64,000 nucleotides of DNA, taken from assembly GCA_017622845.1 (NCBI GenBank), contig JAGAQJ010000050.1, forward strand, positions 1 through 64,000, given 5' to 3'. Below, one piece after another: positions 25,762 to 33,972 of this stretch. The translations under genes and the position numbers were made by a program. This DNA is from Lachnospiraceae bacterium. GTDB lineage: Bacteria > Bacillota > Clostridia > Lachnospirales > Lachnospiraceae. Position 1 is the first letter of the stretch, and the number at the start of each line of letters is the position of its first letter. The notes under the pieces were generated by a model. That model ran no database searches and had not been told where the DNA came from. It worked only from the letters and a program-made list of their open reading frames with translations.

Positions 25762-27024
25762 ATGGCAGCTAAAATCTATGATCCCTATGAAAACGTAGTA
25801 GAAACCATGACAAAGGCGATGGAAATCGGACACATCAGCAAAGCAATGTTTGAGATTATCAAAAATCCCCAGCGCGAGACAAAAGTATATCTTCCGGTCG
25901 AAATGGATGACGGAACCGTAAAAGTATTTGAAGGCTACAGGGTGCAGCACTCTAACATAAGAGGTCCCTTCAAAGGCGGTATCCGGTACCATCAGGACTG
26001 TACGCTCAGTGAAGTTAAGGCGCTTGCAACATGGATGTCCCTGAAATGCGCTGTTGCAAATATTCCCTATGGCGGCGCCAAAGGCGGAATTAAGGTTGAC
26101 CCCAGAACACTCTCACAGCGAGAGCTTAGAAATCTGACAAGACGCTACACCTTTGCGATAGCTCCGATTATCGGTGCGGACACTGATATCCCTGCTCCTG
26201 ATGTAAATACCAATGCCCAGACAATGGCATGGGTGCTTGATACCTACAGTCAGTTAAAGGGAAAGCCCTGTCCCGGCGTAGTAACCGGAAAGCCGGTCGA
26301 GCTTGGCGGCTCCAGAGGCAGAAATTCCGCTACCGGACGCGGCGTGGTCATCAGCACAAAGCTTCTGCTTGCTGCAGAAGGAAAAGAGCTTGAAGGAACC
26401 ACCGTTGCGATACAGGGTATGGGAAATGTCGGAAGCAATGCAGCCCGTATCTTTTATCACCGCAATGTAAAGGTTGTCGCAGTCAGCGATGTGTCAGGAG
26501 GCTTATATTGCCCTGACGGACTGAATATTGATAAAATCTCAGACTATCTGGAAAAGCCGAATTCCCTTCTTTGCGATTATCAGGAAGAAGGTGTGTCACA
26601 TATCTCAAACACCGAGGTTCTCACCTGCAAATGTGATGTGCTCGTACCTGCTGCTCTTGAAAATCAGATTCATGAAGACATCGCTCCGAAGCTGCAGTGC
26701 TCTTATATCGTAGAAGCAGCTAACGGTCCTACCACCGATGGCGCAGATGAAATTCTGGAAAAGCGCGGCATTACTCTTATCCCTGATATCTTTGCAAACA
26801 GCGGCGGCGTCATCGTATCTTACTTCGAGTGGGTACAGAATATTCAGGAGTTGACGTGGGAAAGAGAGCAGGTCAACGATATGCTTGAGAAGCTTATGAC
26901 CAAATCCTTTGAAGATTTAAGAGCCGTTGTTGAGGAATGTAAATGCACCTATCGAATGGCCGCCTACATCGTAGCCCTGCGCAAACTGATTTATGCAGAA
27001 GAAATTAAGGGAATTTTCCCTTAA
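25762..27024 (+). CDS. gdhA: Glutamate dehydrogenase
   Basis: 420-aa Glu/Leu/Phe/Val dehydrogenase that interconverts glutamate and 2-oxoglutarate plus ammonia. The substrate-binding region KGGIRYH and catalytic lysine region PYGGAKGGI, and the dinucleotide motif QGMGNVGSNAA are intact. Length matches the 420-residue hexameric NAD-type class common in clostridia. Start at 25762 with GAGGAG upstream. In an amino-acid fermenter it usually works in the deaminating direction, feeding ammonium and 2-oxoglutarate, the signals read by the PII proteins nearby. Confidence 0.95.
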   Translation: MAAKIYDPYENVVETMTKAMEIGHISKAMFEIIKNPQRETKVYLPVEMDDGTVKVFEGYRVQHSNIRGPFKGGIRYHQDCTLSEVKALATWMSLKCAVANIPYGGAKGGIKVDPRTLSQRELRNLTRRYTFAIAPIIGADTDIPAPDVNTNAQTMAWVLDTYSQLKGKPCPGVVTGKPVELGGSRGRNSATGRGVVISTKLLLAAEGKELEGTTVAIQGMGNVGSNAARIFYHRNVKVVAVSDVSGGLYCPDGLNIDKISDYLEKPNSLLCDYQEEGVSHISNTEVLTCKCDVLVPAALENQIHEDIAPKLQCSYIVEAANGPTTDGADEILEKRGITLIPDIFANSGGVIVSYFEWVQNIQELTWEREQVNDMLEKLMTKSFEDLRAVVEECKCTYRMAAYIVALRKLIYAEEIKGIFP

Positions 27025-27192
27025 AATAATAGCGCTTATATCATAAGCAGCAGTTTTGCAAAGCGAAACTGTTATGCATCTATAATCATATACCTTCCAG
27101 ACAATAGAAAGCACATTTATGATTTTTTAATCAGCTAAGCTTTCTATTGCCACACAGGACCGGGGCATATCCTTACTCTCAAAGGATATGCC

Positions 27193-27639
27193 CTACAATG
27201 TTATTCCGCGGTGTTCCACCGAGGTTGAAAATACAATCAGCGTCTTGGTTCTTCCAAAATGCTGCAGCTCTCCGATGAACCGGTCAAGCTCCATCGTATT
27301 TTCAAAAAGCACTTCAAGCAGCATCGAATAATCCCCCGTAACGCAGTTGCACTCAACTACATTTTTGCACTTCTTTATATAAGGATAGAACTCCTTTTTC
27401 TGTACCGGTGCAACTTCAAGGCTGATAAAGGCTTTCGTGTACAATCCCAGTGCAATCGGGTTTACCTGCGCCTGATATCCTAAGATATAGCCCTCCTGTT
27501 CAAGCCTCTGGATTCTGCTTGACACTGCCGGCGACGACAGATTAACCTCGGCGGCTGCCTGTTTCAGCGGCATTCGTGCATTCTTCTGTAAAATATTTAA
27601 AATCTGCATATCAATCTCATCCAGCTCCATACGTTTCAT
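27193..27639 (-). CDS. Lrp/AsnC family regulator
   Basis: 148 aa: N-terminal helix-turn-helix (MPLKQAAAEVNLSSPAVSSR, about residues 23-42) and a C-terminal RAM/AsnC ligand domain. Lrp-type proteins sense amino acids. Next to gdhA and with a leader hairpin of the same class as the nitrogen operons, it is a plausible amino-acid-responsive regulator of this region. A palindrome GGCATATCCTT/AAGGATATGCC overlaps its 3' end. Confidence 0.9.
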   Translation of the reverse strand: MKRMELDEIDMQILNILQKNARMPLKQAAAEVNLSSPAVSSRIQRLEQEGYILGYQAQVNPIALGLYTKAFISLEVAPVQKKEFYPYIKKCKNVVECNCVTGDYSMLLEVLFENTMELDRFIGELQHFGRTKTLIVFSTSVEHRGITL

Positions 27640-27723
27640 TGTTTTATCTCCCCTCTTTGACGTTCCTCTTCATTTTGGTCCTTTCGGAATCAAATAATCC
27701 TTATCCTGCCTGCCGTTCCAAAT

Positions 27724-27807
27724 GCATATGGCAGCTCTGCTGATTTCCTTCTGCTGCATATGACAAAAGGCGTATACAGTGAATCCTCCTTCACTGCATA
27801 CGCCTTC
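27724..27807 (-). promoter_or_regulatory. AAGGCG leader hairpin upstream of lrp
   Basis: Minus strand GAAGGCGTATGCAGTGAA/TTCACTGTATACGCC followed by UUUU, then CATATGCAGC..GCTGCCATATG, a further palindrome with AAGGA and CAGCAG like the distal motifs elsewhere. A CATAAT -10-like box lies about 26 nt upstream of the hairpin. The gap to the lrp start is about 130 nt. Confidence 0.7.
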
Positions 27808-27867
27808 GTATGTGCTTCATTTTAACATTATGCCTGACAAAAATCAAGAATATCTCAATATTGTGTA

Positions 27868-28190
27868 GCAGTTCGACCTTTTATGCATTCCTATCCGGAC
27901 GAAAACGGCAGATAGTATCCCTCCGACTGCCATTGGTTCCGAATGGGAATTTCCTAATATGATGAATTAAGGCTGTCCAACGAAGACGGAGCCGGCTCGA
28001 GTCGGCGTCCTTGCCTCCGTCTCCAACCTGTATATCTATCATCATATAAGGAAATATCACCATTCTCCACCGGGCAGTCTATGGGATACTATCTGCCGTT
28101 TTCTGTTCATTGAAACCGTTAAACGGAACAATTGTCAGTACACAGAAGGACGGCAGTCCTGACTAAAATAATCCATAAGGCTAAACTGTA
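27868..28190 (-). repeat. Family A large foldback repeat, copy A2
   Basis: Reverse-oriented near copy of 1-345. Outer arms 27901-27920 and 28084-28103 are exact inverted copies; nested arms and a centre with GACGGAGCCGG/CCTCCGTC follow. Ends resemble GTAGCAGTTC and ACTGTAAC, the terminal signature shared with family A minis and family B. No coding capacity. Confidence 0.8.
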
Positions 28191-28195
28191 ACCGT

Positions 28196-28375
28196 TCAAT
28201 CTGCAATACTGTATTCCATCATTTCATAGACCAGCCTTGAGCCTTCCATGATTTCCGGCGGAAGCAGAGCGCGCGCCACGCATTTAAGCTCCTCCGGCGC
28301 ATCGCCCTCCTTCTTCAGATACGCATAATCGCCTTCAAGACTGTTCACTGTATAATATATCTTATCCAATAACAT
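28196..28375 (-). CDS. Small protein of 59 residues, unknown function
   Basis: Open frame MLLDKIYYTVNSLEGDYAYL.. ending MEYSIAD. GGGGGACAGAG precedes the ATG. It starts about 50 nt after the RpiB-like gene and is probably co-transcribed. It is soluble and acidic with no membrane segment or cysteine pair. I do not recognise a family. Codon use is normal for the region, which argues for a real gene. Confidence 0.65.
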   Translation of the reverse strand: MLLDKIYYTVNSLEGDYAYLKKEGDAPEELKCVARALLPPEIMEGSRLVYEMMEYSIAD

Positions 28376-28428
28376 CTCTGTCCCCCTGTAACAGTGCCGC
28401 CTTACGGCTTCCTGTAATGCTCCTCAAA

Positions 28429-29070
28429 TTATTCTCCGATGATTTCCTTAACCACAGCCGCAAGCTTGTCACACTTACAGTTTGCAAAGAAGTACTCTTT
28501 GAATTTCTCTCCACTCAAAGCCCCCTTGCACAGCTGTGGGTCAAGCTTCGGCAGAATGTCGCATAAGTCAGCGTGCGTCACGGTTTTTACCTCATCAAGA
28601 ATTTTTTTGTTTCTCTGCTCAGGAACCACGCGCTCCTTCGGATATCCGCCGCCCCCGGGCGCACAAAACAGCTTTTCAAAGATATATTCCAGATTAAGTT
28701 CTCCGCCCCAGCCAAAATTTTCCGCAAAGGGAAGCGCTACGCAGTTTCCATCATTTACCTGGGAAAACAGATACGCATCAAGCGGTGTCTCAATATGTCC
28801 GCAGAGCACCTTGGGAAACGCATTGCATGCCAGCATTGCCCCTTCTCCCGTGCCGCAGCCTGTAATGACATAATCAGCCGCGCCCGAATTCAAAAGCACT
28901 GCTGCCAGAATACCGTTCTGCACATAGGTAAGCTGATGCTCGTCCTCTGCTGAGTACATTCCATAATTAAACACCTCATGTCCCATCGGCTCCGCAACCT
29001 TTTTCAGCGTGTCATAAATCATGGCGTTTTTTGCTGCCTGACTGTTTTCATTAATTAATGCAATTTTCAT
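28429..29070 (-). CDS. RpiB/LacA/LacB-family sugar-phosphate isomerase-like protein
   Basis: 213 aa. The N-terminal 140 residues follow the RpiB/LacAB fold: MKIALINENSQAAKN, GCGTGEGAMLACN (family GTGIG-like site), then a C-terminal extension of about 70 residues with GGGGYPKERVVPEQR and several cysteines not found in ordinary RpiB (about 150 aa). Likely an isomerase of an aldose/ketose phosphate, but the extension and lack of pentose genes nearby leave the substrate open. Confidence 0.75.
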   Translation of the reverse strand: MKIALINENSQAAKNAMIYDTLKKVAEPMGHEVFNYGMYSAEDEHQLTYVQNGILAAVLLNSGAADYVITGCGTGEGAMLACNAFPKVLCGHIETPLDAYLFSQVNDGNCVALPFAENFGWGGELNLEYIFEKLFCAPGGGGYPKERVVPEQRNKKILDEVKTVTHADLCDILPKLDPQLCKGALSGEKFKEYFFANCKCDKLAAVVKEIIGE

Positions 29071-29230
29071 TTGAATAACCCTTTCCTTCCATCATAGAAT
29101 TAATATATGAGTATAGTATATCATAATTGTAGACAAAAAGTGTGTTTGTTTTATTATTTTTTTGTGAACTCTATCCATTTTTCATTGCACTGGCAATCTT
29201 TTTGAGCTATAGTTAAAGTATCGATAAACT

Positions 29231-29360
29231 GTAATTGTTCAGTACAGCACTACGCACTTGCTGCGGAGTGCGTGAGAATGCGTAAATTGCGTTAGGCATC
29301 AAGTCACCACGAAGTGATTTTGCATGACTTGATAACGTAACTAGGGTACTGAATCGTTAC
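29231..29360 (+). repeat. Family B structured 5'-UTR element, copy B1
   Basis: Sits 40 nt before the relQ start in sense orientation. Outer inverted ends GTAA..TTCAGTAC / GTACTGAA..TTAC. Hairpin 1 has a GCACTTGCTGC centre. Hairpin 2 has a 9-bp stem 29298-29306/29325-29333 around an 18-nt loop beginning CCACGAAGT. Copy B2 (45.8 kb) is almost identical; copy B3 (54.8 kb) keeps the loops but has changed, still-paired stems. Confidence 0.8.
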
Positions 29361-29399
29361 GATAAACTATACTCCTATATGCAGCAGGGGGCGAACATT

Positions 29400-30131
29400 T
29401 TGATAGCAAAGAGAACTGAATTGCAGAATGATATCTTAAAAGAAATGAACAGTGAAGGTGTATATGAGCCGCCAAAGGCTCTGTCGTTTATTGCATCCTC
29501 CAAGACTGAACGGATTCCCCAGGAAGAGTACGACCAGTTAGTCGAGCCTTACCGTGAAGCGATGACAAGGCTGGAAGTCCGTATGAACGGTTTAAATGAA
29601 GATTACCGCAAAAAATACAGGGATTATCCCATACATAATATCCAGGCACGTATCAAGAGCAGAAAAAGCATCGAGAAAAAGCTTGCTTCCAAAAACCTGC
29701 CGATTACCGCCTACACCGCCAAGGATAATTTAACAGATATTGCCGGCATTCGCGTAATCTGTTATTTTGTTGAGGATATTTTCAGCATTCTTGCACTGGT
29801 AAAGGCGCAGACGGACCTGCTGATTCTGAAGGAAAGTGATTATGTGCACTATCCAAAGGAAAGCGGATACAAGAGCTACCATATGGTGCTCGGCATTCCG
29901 GTATACCGCATTGAGGGAATGCAGTATTATCCGGTTGAGATACAGTTCCGCACGCTCGCCATGGATTTGTGGGCAAGCATGGAGCACCGTATCTGCTACA
30001 AGGGCGAAACCCCTGACGAAACAGCCGATGCATTCAGAAATTATTCGCAGGAGCTTTCCGAGATGGAACGGCGCATGAAGCATCTGTTAGATGAAATCCG
30101 AAAAGGCAATCCTCAGGAGCCGATGCAGTAG
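29400..30131 (+). CDS. relQ: Small alarmone synthetase, RelQ/YjbM type
   Basis: About 243-aa single-domain GTP pyrophosphokinase making (p)ppGpp from ATP and GTP/GDP. Motifs: ITAYTAKDNLTDIAGIRVIC (part), DYVHYPKESGYKSYH and VEIQFRTLAMDLWASMEH with the catalytic Glu. No hydrolase, TGS or ACT domain. I prefer the TTG start at 29400, which has AGGGGG 8 nt upstream; the in-frame ATG at 29379 lacks a ribosome site. Family B element upstream may affect its expression. Its 3' end overlaps the convergent DUF1934 gene. Confidence 0.92.
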   Translation: MIAKRTELQNDILKEMNSEGVYEPPKALSFIASSKTERIPQEEYDQLVEPYREAMTRLEVRMNGLNEDYRKKYRDYPIHNIQARIKSRKSIEKKLASKNLPITAYTAKDNLTDIAGIRVICYFVEDIFSILALVKAQTDLLILKESDYVHYPKESGYKSYHMVLGIPVYRIEGMQYYPVEIQFRTLAMDLWASMEHRICYKGETPDETADAFRNYSQELSEMERRMKHLLDEIRKGNPQEPMQ

Positions 30132-30583
30132 CCCTGTACACGGCTTTTGATTTCTACAGTAATATTGCAGTCCGCTATGAACTGATAGTTCGCTTCCAGA
30201 CCATAGGCGATATGTATTTTCATGCTGCCGCTGCTCTCTTCCAAACCGACTTCTTTGGTGTCGAGGGCAATCAGTATGTTTCCGAAAGGAGTAGCATAAT
30301 CCGTCATGGTCTTTTTTCCTTCCGAAAATACCATCTGTACGTTGACAGGTCCTTTTTTCGTCAGTGTAAACTCCTTATTCCTAAGCTTGATCATATTTTG
30401 AATCGGCGTCGGAAAGTCCTCTATAAGCTCCTCATACAGCACAAAATGCGCATCATTTCTATAATAATATTCTCCGGGACAGATTGTCTCAATCCTATCC
30501 AGCTCCTCGTCCGAAGCAGCATTTTTTACCTCGCTGTCTGCAAACTGAAGCCCCTGTATGGATATCAGCACATCTCTAGTCAT
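30113..30583 (-). CDS. DUF1934 family protein (YwiB-like)
   Basis: 156-aa cytoplasmic protein of the DUF1934 beta-barrel (lipocalin-like) family found through Firmicutes. The region YYRNDAHFVLYEE and the DYATPFGNILIALDTKEV stretch fit the family. Function unknown. GGAGG precedes ATG 30583. Overlaps the relQ 3' end by 19 nt in convergent orientation. Confidence 0.8.
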   Translation of the reverse strand: MTRDVLISIQGLQFADSEVKNAASDEELDRIETICPGEYYYRNDAHFVLYEELIEDFPTPIQNMIKLRNKEFTLTKKGPVNVQMVFSEGKKTMTDYATPFGNILIALDTKEVGLEESSGSMKIHIAYGLEANYQFIADCNITVEIKSRVQGYCIGS

Positions 30584-30621
30584 ACTGCTGCCTCCTGTTC
30601 TTTTCTGTTAATCTCATTCCG

Positions 30622-30888
30622 TCACTCAAAGGCTTCCAGTATCGCAAGCCTGTATCTGAGCTTGACCGGAGCGTCACATTCCTGTTCCTTGTCTCCATAA
30701 AAATATGCCTCCATAAAATCTTTTGCCTCCTCTGCAGTCAGCTCCTCGCCATTCTCGTCCAGAATGCAGCCTGTTCCTGCTTTGATAAATATTTCCGGAC
30801 TGAGCGCGCCCAGCCACAGAATAACCCCAAATGCAAGAATCATATTTTTTAATATCTTTTTTAAATTGCTCTGCTTTAACAGATACAT
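30622..30888 (-). CDS. Small membrane-anchored protein, unknown
   Basis: 88 aa with one hydrophobic segment (MILAFGVILWLGALSPEIFI, residues about 17-36) then an acidic tail (DENGEELTAEEAKDFMEAYF). No family recognised. GGGAG lies 9 nt upstream of ATG 30888. It lies between DUF1934 and GntR genes on the same strand. Confidence 0.55.
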   Translation of the reverse strand: MYLLKQSNLKKILKNMILAFGVILWLGALSPEIFIKAGTGCILDENGEELTAEEAKDFMEAYFYGDKEQECDAPVKLRYRLAILEAFE

Positions 30889-31090
30889 CAATCCACACTC
30901 CCGTCTTCTATAGCATTTTCATCTATATGAGTAAGTATGGACAGTTTTTTCCAATCTATACCGTTGTATCTGCAGCTTTTTCTCCTGCAGAGATTTCCTT
31001 CTGCATCACGAAGCCGTCCGTACCGCAAATTCTGCACGGATTTGGCCTGCTGCCGGAACGGAGTAAGCAGCCGCCTTTTATTTGCTCTTT

Positions 31091-31774
31091 TTATTTGCTT
31101 CTTTTGTCATTCTTCTCAAGGCGAAGCTGCCTGATGATAGCCTCCTCCTGATTGTCGATATGCTTCCTCACCACATTGGCAGCCGCAGTTTTGTTCTTTC
31201 CGGCAATGCTCTGATACATCTCCTTGTGCTCCTGCTGGAGCATCTCATGCGAGGCGGCGTCTTTGAGATATTCAAAACGGTAGCGGTACATCTGCTCGGA
31301 CAAATTATTGACCAGTTGAATCAGCCGGGCATTTCCGGTTGACAAAACAATAATATCGTGAAACGCCACATCTGCCTCGGCAATTTTCCTCGTGTCCTTC
31401 GTTTTGACCGCATTGTTAAAGTTTTCACATGCCTGAAAGAGGTTGTTCAGCTCGTCCTGCCCCATACGTTCACAGGCAAGTTCAATCGCAAGCACGTCAA
31501 GCGCGCGCCTTACCTCCATGACATCCTCAAGGCTCTTCAATGTAATCTGTGCTACCTCCGCTCCGCGCCTTGGTATCATGATTACCAGTCCTTCCAGCTC
31601 CAGCTTCCTGATTGCCTCTCGTATCGGAGTACGGCTCACTCCCAGTTTATTTGCCAGATGAATTTCCATCAGCCGCTCGCCGGGCTTGAGCTTTCCGGTA
31701 AGGATTTCCTGCCGCAATGTATTGAAGACTACATCCCGGAGCGGTAAATATTCTTCATCATTCATCATGCTCAT
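31091..31774 (-). CDS. GntR-family regulator (FadR subfamily)
   Basis: 227 aa: N-terminal winged helix (LPLRDVVFNTLRQEILTGKL, HLANKLGVSRTPIREAIRKL) and a C-terminal all-helical FCD ligand domain with metal-binding residues (DVAFHDII, EHKEMYQSI). Its ATG overlaps the ispE stop (ATGA), so it is translationally coupled; the ribosome site GGAGGACAG is inside ispE. Such ispE-GntR pairs are common in this family of bacteria; effector unknown. Confidence 0.92.
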   Translation of the reverse strand: MSMMNDEEYLPLRDVVFNTLRQEILTGKLKPGERLMEIHLANKLGVSRTPIREAIRKLELEGLVIMIPRRGAEVAQITLKSLEDVMEVRRALDVLAIELACERMGQDELNNLFQACENFNNAVKTKDTRKIAEADVAFHDIIVLSTGNARLIQLVNNLSEQMYRYRFEYLKDAASHEMLQQEHKEMYQSIAGKNKTAAANVVRKHIDNQEEAIIRQLRLEKNDKRSK

Positions 31775-32673
31775 ATCTGTCCTCCAATTGGCTGCGGATT
31801 ATAAAACTCCGTAACATTTACCTGCGCCTCAATTCCCTTTGTCCTAAGTGTCTGGTCTACATACACTGCAGCTGCCCTTGCCGCATCCTCCTCCAAAAAT
31901 ACGCCGAATATACTTGGTCCGCTTCCGCTCATCACAGCATTCATTGCCCCGTTTCCAAGCATCATTTTCTTAATATCCATGATAATCGGGCACCTCTTCT
32001 CTGTGACAGACTCCATCACATTTTCCATCCGGTCCGTTATTCCCTTTAAATTTCCCTCTTTCAGGGCAGTCACCATGCCGTCAATATCAGGGTGCTTCGA
32101 AAGCTCATCGACATGAAGATTATCATACACCCATTTTGTCGGTACCATAACCGGAGGCTTCACTACAAGAAGCGATGCCTTGGGCGGCGCCGGAAGCGGC
32201 GTGAGCTTCTCACCGATTCCCTCCGCAAGCGCAGTGCCTTCCATGATGCAGAAAGGAATGTCAGCTCCTAATCTGACTGCCTCCTCCATAAGCTGTTCTT
32301 TGCTAAGTCCAAGCTCATACAGCTCATTCATGGCAAGCATTGTGGCAGCTGCATCAGTGCTTCCGCCTGCCATGCCTGCTGCAACCGGTATCTTTTTCTT
32401 CAGCCGTATTTCCACGCCCTGACGTATGTGATACCGCTGCTTCATCAGCTTTGCCGCTTTGAAAATCAGATTATTTTCCAAATCTCCCAGAAAGTCCCTG
32501 CTGCTAACCGACAGAATAATATCCGGATCATTTCTTCTCTTAAATTCAAGCTCATCAAAAAGATCAATTGTCTGCATGATCATCTTCACTTCATGGTATC
32601 CGTTCCCAAGACGCCCGCAGACATCAAGCCCCAAATTAATTTTTGCCCTTGCCTTATAATATAATTGCTCCAT
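31771..32673 (-). CDS. ispE: 4-diphosphocytidyl-2-C-methyl-D-erythritol kinase
   Basis: 300-aa GHMP kinase of the MEP isoprenoid pathway, phosphorylating CDP-methylerythritol. N-terminal KARAKINLGLDV and the ATP loop PVAAGMAGGSTDAAATM, with C-terminal MSGSGPSIFGVF, are intact. Start at 32673 with GGGAGGGCAGCAG upstream rather than 32712. Confidence 0.95.
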   Translation of the reverse strand: MEQLYYKARAKINLGLDVCGRLGNGYHEVKMIMQTIDLFDELEFKRRNDPDIILSVSSRDFLGDLENNLIFKAAKLMKQRYHIRQGVEIRLKKKIPVAAGMAGGSTDAAATMLAMNELYELGLSKEQLMEEAVRLGADIPFCIMEGTALAEGIGEKLTPLPAPPKASLLVVKPPVMVPTKWVYDNLHVDELSKHPDIDGMVTALKEGNLKGITDRMENVMESVTEKRCPIIMDIKKMMLGNGAMNAVMSGSGPSIFGVFLEEDAARAAAVYVDQTLRTKGIEAQVNVTEFYNPQPIGGQI

Positions 32674-32817
32674 CTGCTGCCCTCCCTTGTCTTTGTATTT
32701 TTTTTCGTACAATTTTAACTATTATATAAAAAAATATCCGGTTCGTCAAGCAGTGAAGCCTATAACAGACGCAGGGGGAACAGTTCAGCCTTTTAGTTTT
32801 TTATACAGGACGAAGGG

Positions 32818-32950
32818 TAGCAGTTCGACACCGGAACAGGCGGTTGGACTCCAAATGCGAATTTCCTTATACGATGATATGCAAAGCCGGAGGGATACTC
32901 TCTGCCGTTTTCGTCCGGACAGGAATGCATAAAAGGCTGAACGGTTACTA
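32818..32950 (+). repeat. Family A half-element, copy A3
   Basis: Contains the right arm of family A (GGAGGGATACTCTCTGCCGTTTTCGTCCGGA, shown in part) and the TGCATAAAAGGCTGAAC end, with a left CAGTTCGAC end, but lacks the GC-rich centre. Lies in the divergent spacer between ispE and the cyclophilin gene. Confidence 0.75.
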
Positions 32951-33070
32951 AATTCTAAACAGCCGGCAGACGAAAGGTCTTTACTATCGCACAATTTTCC
33001 TATAGAATAAGCTTAAAGCGTATTTCGGACACGCTAAAATATAAAAAGCATATAATAAGGAGACAATATT

Positions 33071-33595
33071 ATGGCACAAAATCCTATTGTTACAATCGAA
33101 ATGGAAAACGGCGATATCATGAAAGCAGAGCTTTATCCTGAAATCGCTCCAAACACGGTAAATAACTTTATCCATCTGGTAAACAAGGGCTATTATGACG
33201 GGCTGATTTTCCACAGAGTCATCAATGGCTTTATGATACAGGGCGGCTGTCCTGACGGCACAGGCATGGGCGGTCCCGGATACTCTATCGCAGGCGAGTT
33301 TGCCCAGAATGGCTTTGAAAATAACTTAAAACATACGGAAGGCGTACTTTCCATGGCAAGAAGCATGATGCCGGACTCAGCCGGAAGCCAGTTCTTTATC
33401 ATGCACAAGACAAGCCCGCACCTTGACGGCGCTTATGCTGCATTTGGAAAAATTATTGAAGGACAGGATATTGTGGACAAAATTGCATCCACAAATACCG
33501 ACTACTCAGACCGTCCGCTCAGCAGGCAGATGATGAAAAAGGTGACTGTCGATACCTTTGGCACGGACTATCCTGAACCTGAAAAGCTTTCCTAG
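33071..33595 (+). CDS. Peptidyl-prolyl cis-trans isomerase, cyclophilin type
   Basis: 174-aa single-domain cyclophilin. Active-site residues lie in FHRVINGFMIQGG, GSQFFIMH and HLDGAYAAFGKI. No signal peptide, so it acts in the cytoplasm on X-Pro bonds. AAGGAG precedes the ATG. It is monocistronic. Confidence 0.95.
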   Translation: MAQNPIVTIEMENGDIMKAELYPEIAPNTVNNFIHLVNKGYYDGLIFHRVINGFMIQGGCPDGTGMGGPGYSIAGEFAQNGFENNLKHTEGVLSMARSMMPDSAGSQFFIMHKTSPHLDGAYAAFGKIIEGQDIVDKIASTNTDYSDRPLSRQMMKKVTVDTFGTDYPEPEKLS

Positions 33596-33754
33596 TGCGT
33601 TCATAATTCGTTCATAATTCTTTGAAAATTTATTCAATAAAACAACATGATTTAGACATGAAAACACTCTATACTATAAACATAAGGTGATACAAAAAAA
33701 ACACCTTACAGACAACAAGTGATAATATTACTTTATAATAACTTTTTCATAATA

Positions 33755-33795
33755 ATGCCAAGTAGTCTCAGGATTGCTTGGCATCCTCCCTTTTT
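33755..33795 (+). terminator. Terminator after cyclophilin gene
   Basis: ATGCCAAG/CTTGGCAT stem with a 13-nt loop followed by CCTCCC and UUUUU. Located 160 nt after the stop. The stretch 33596-33754 is AT-rich with a small AAGGTG/CACCTT hairpin and no gene. Confidence 0.6.
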
Positions 33796-33868
33796 ATGAG
33801 ATTTATCCTAATTTTCACTTTCTGTTTATAAATATTTTACAAATTTATATTGGTATCCTATTTTTTTC

Positions 33869-33897
33869 TTGCATTATTTTGTCATTCCATGTATAAA
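33869..33897 (+). promoter_or_regulatory. Promoter of AGCS symporter gene
   Basis: TTGCAT, 17 nt, TATAAA. Transcription would begin about 10 nt before the leader hairpin at 33915. Confidence 0.6.
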
Positions 33898-33914
33898 TAT
33901 AAGTATCCTGTAAA

Positions 33915-33972
33915 AAAGAGAATATTCCACTTAAGGCAGAAAGGACTGCCAGTATGGGATATTCTCTTTTTC
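33915..33972 (+). promoter_or_regulatory. Leader hairpin (attenuator-like) upstream of AGCS symporter
   Basis: Outer stem AAGAGAATATTCC/GGATATTCTCTT encloses an inner GGCAG/CTGCC hairpin and ends with UUUUUC, 110 nt before the start codon. It has intrinsic-terminator form within the 5' UTR, so readthrough must be regulated or partial. No riboswitch class recognised. Confidence 0.65.
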
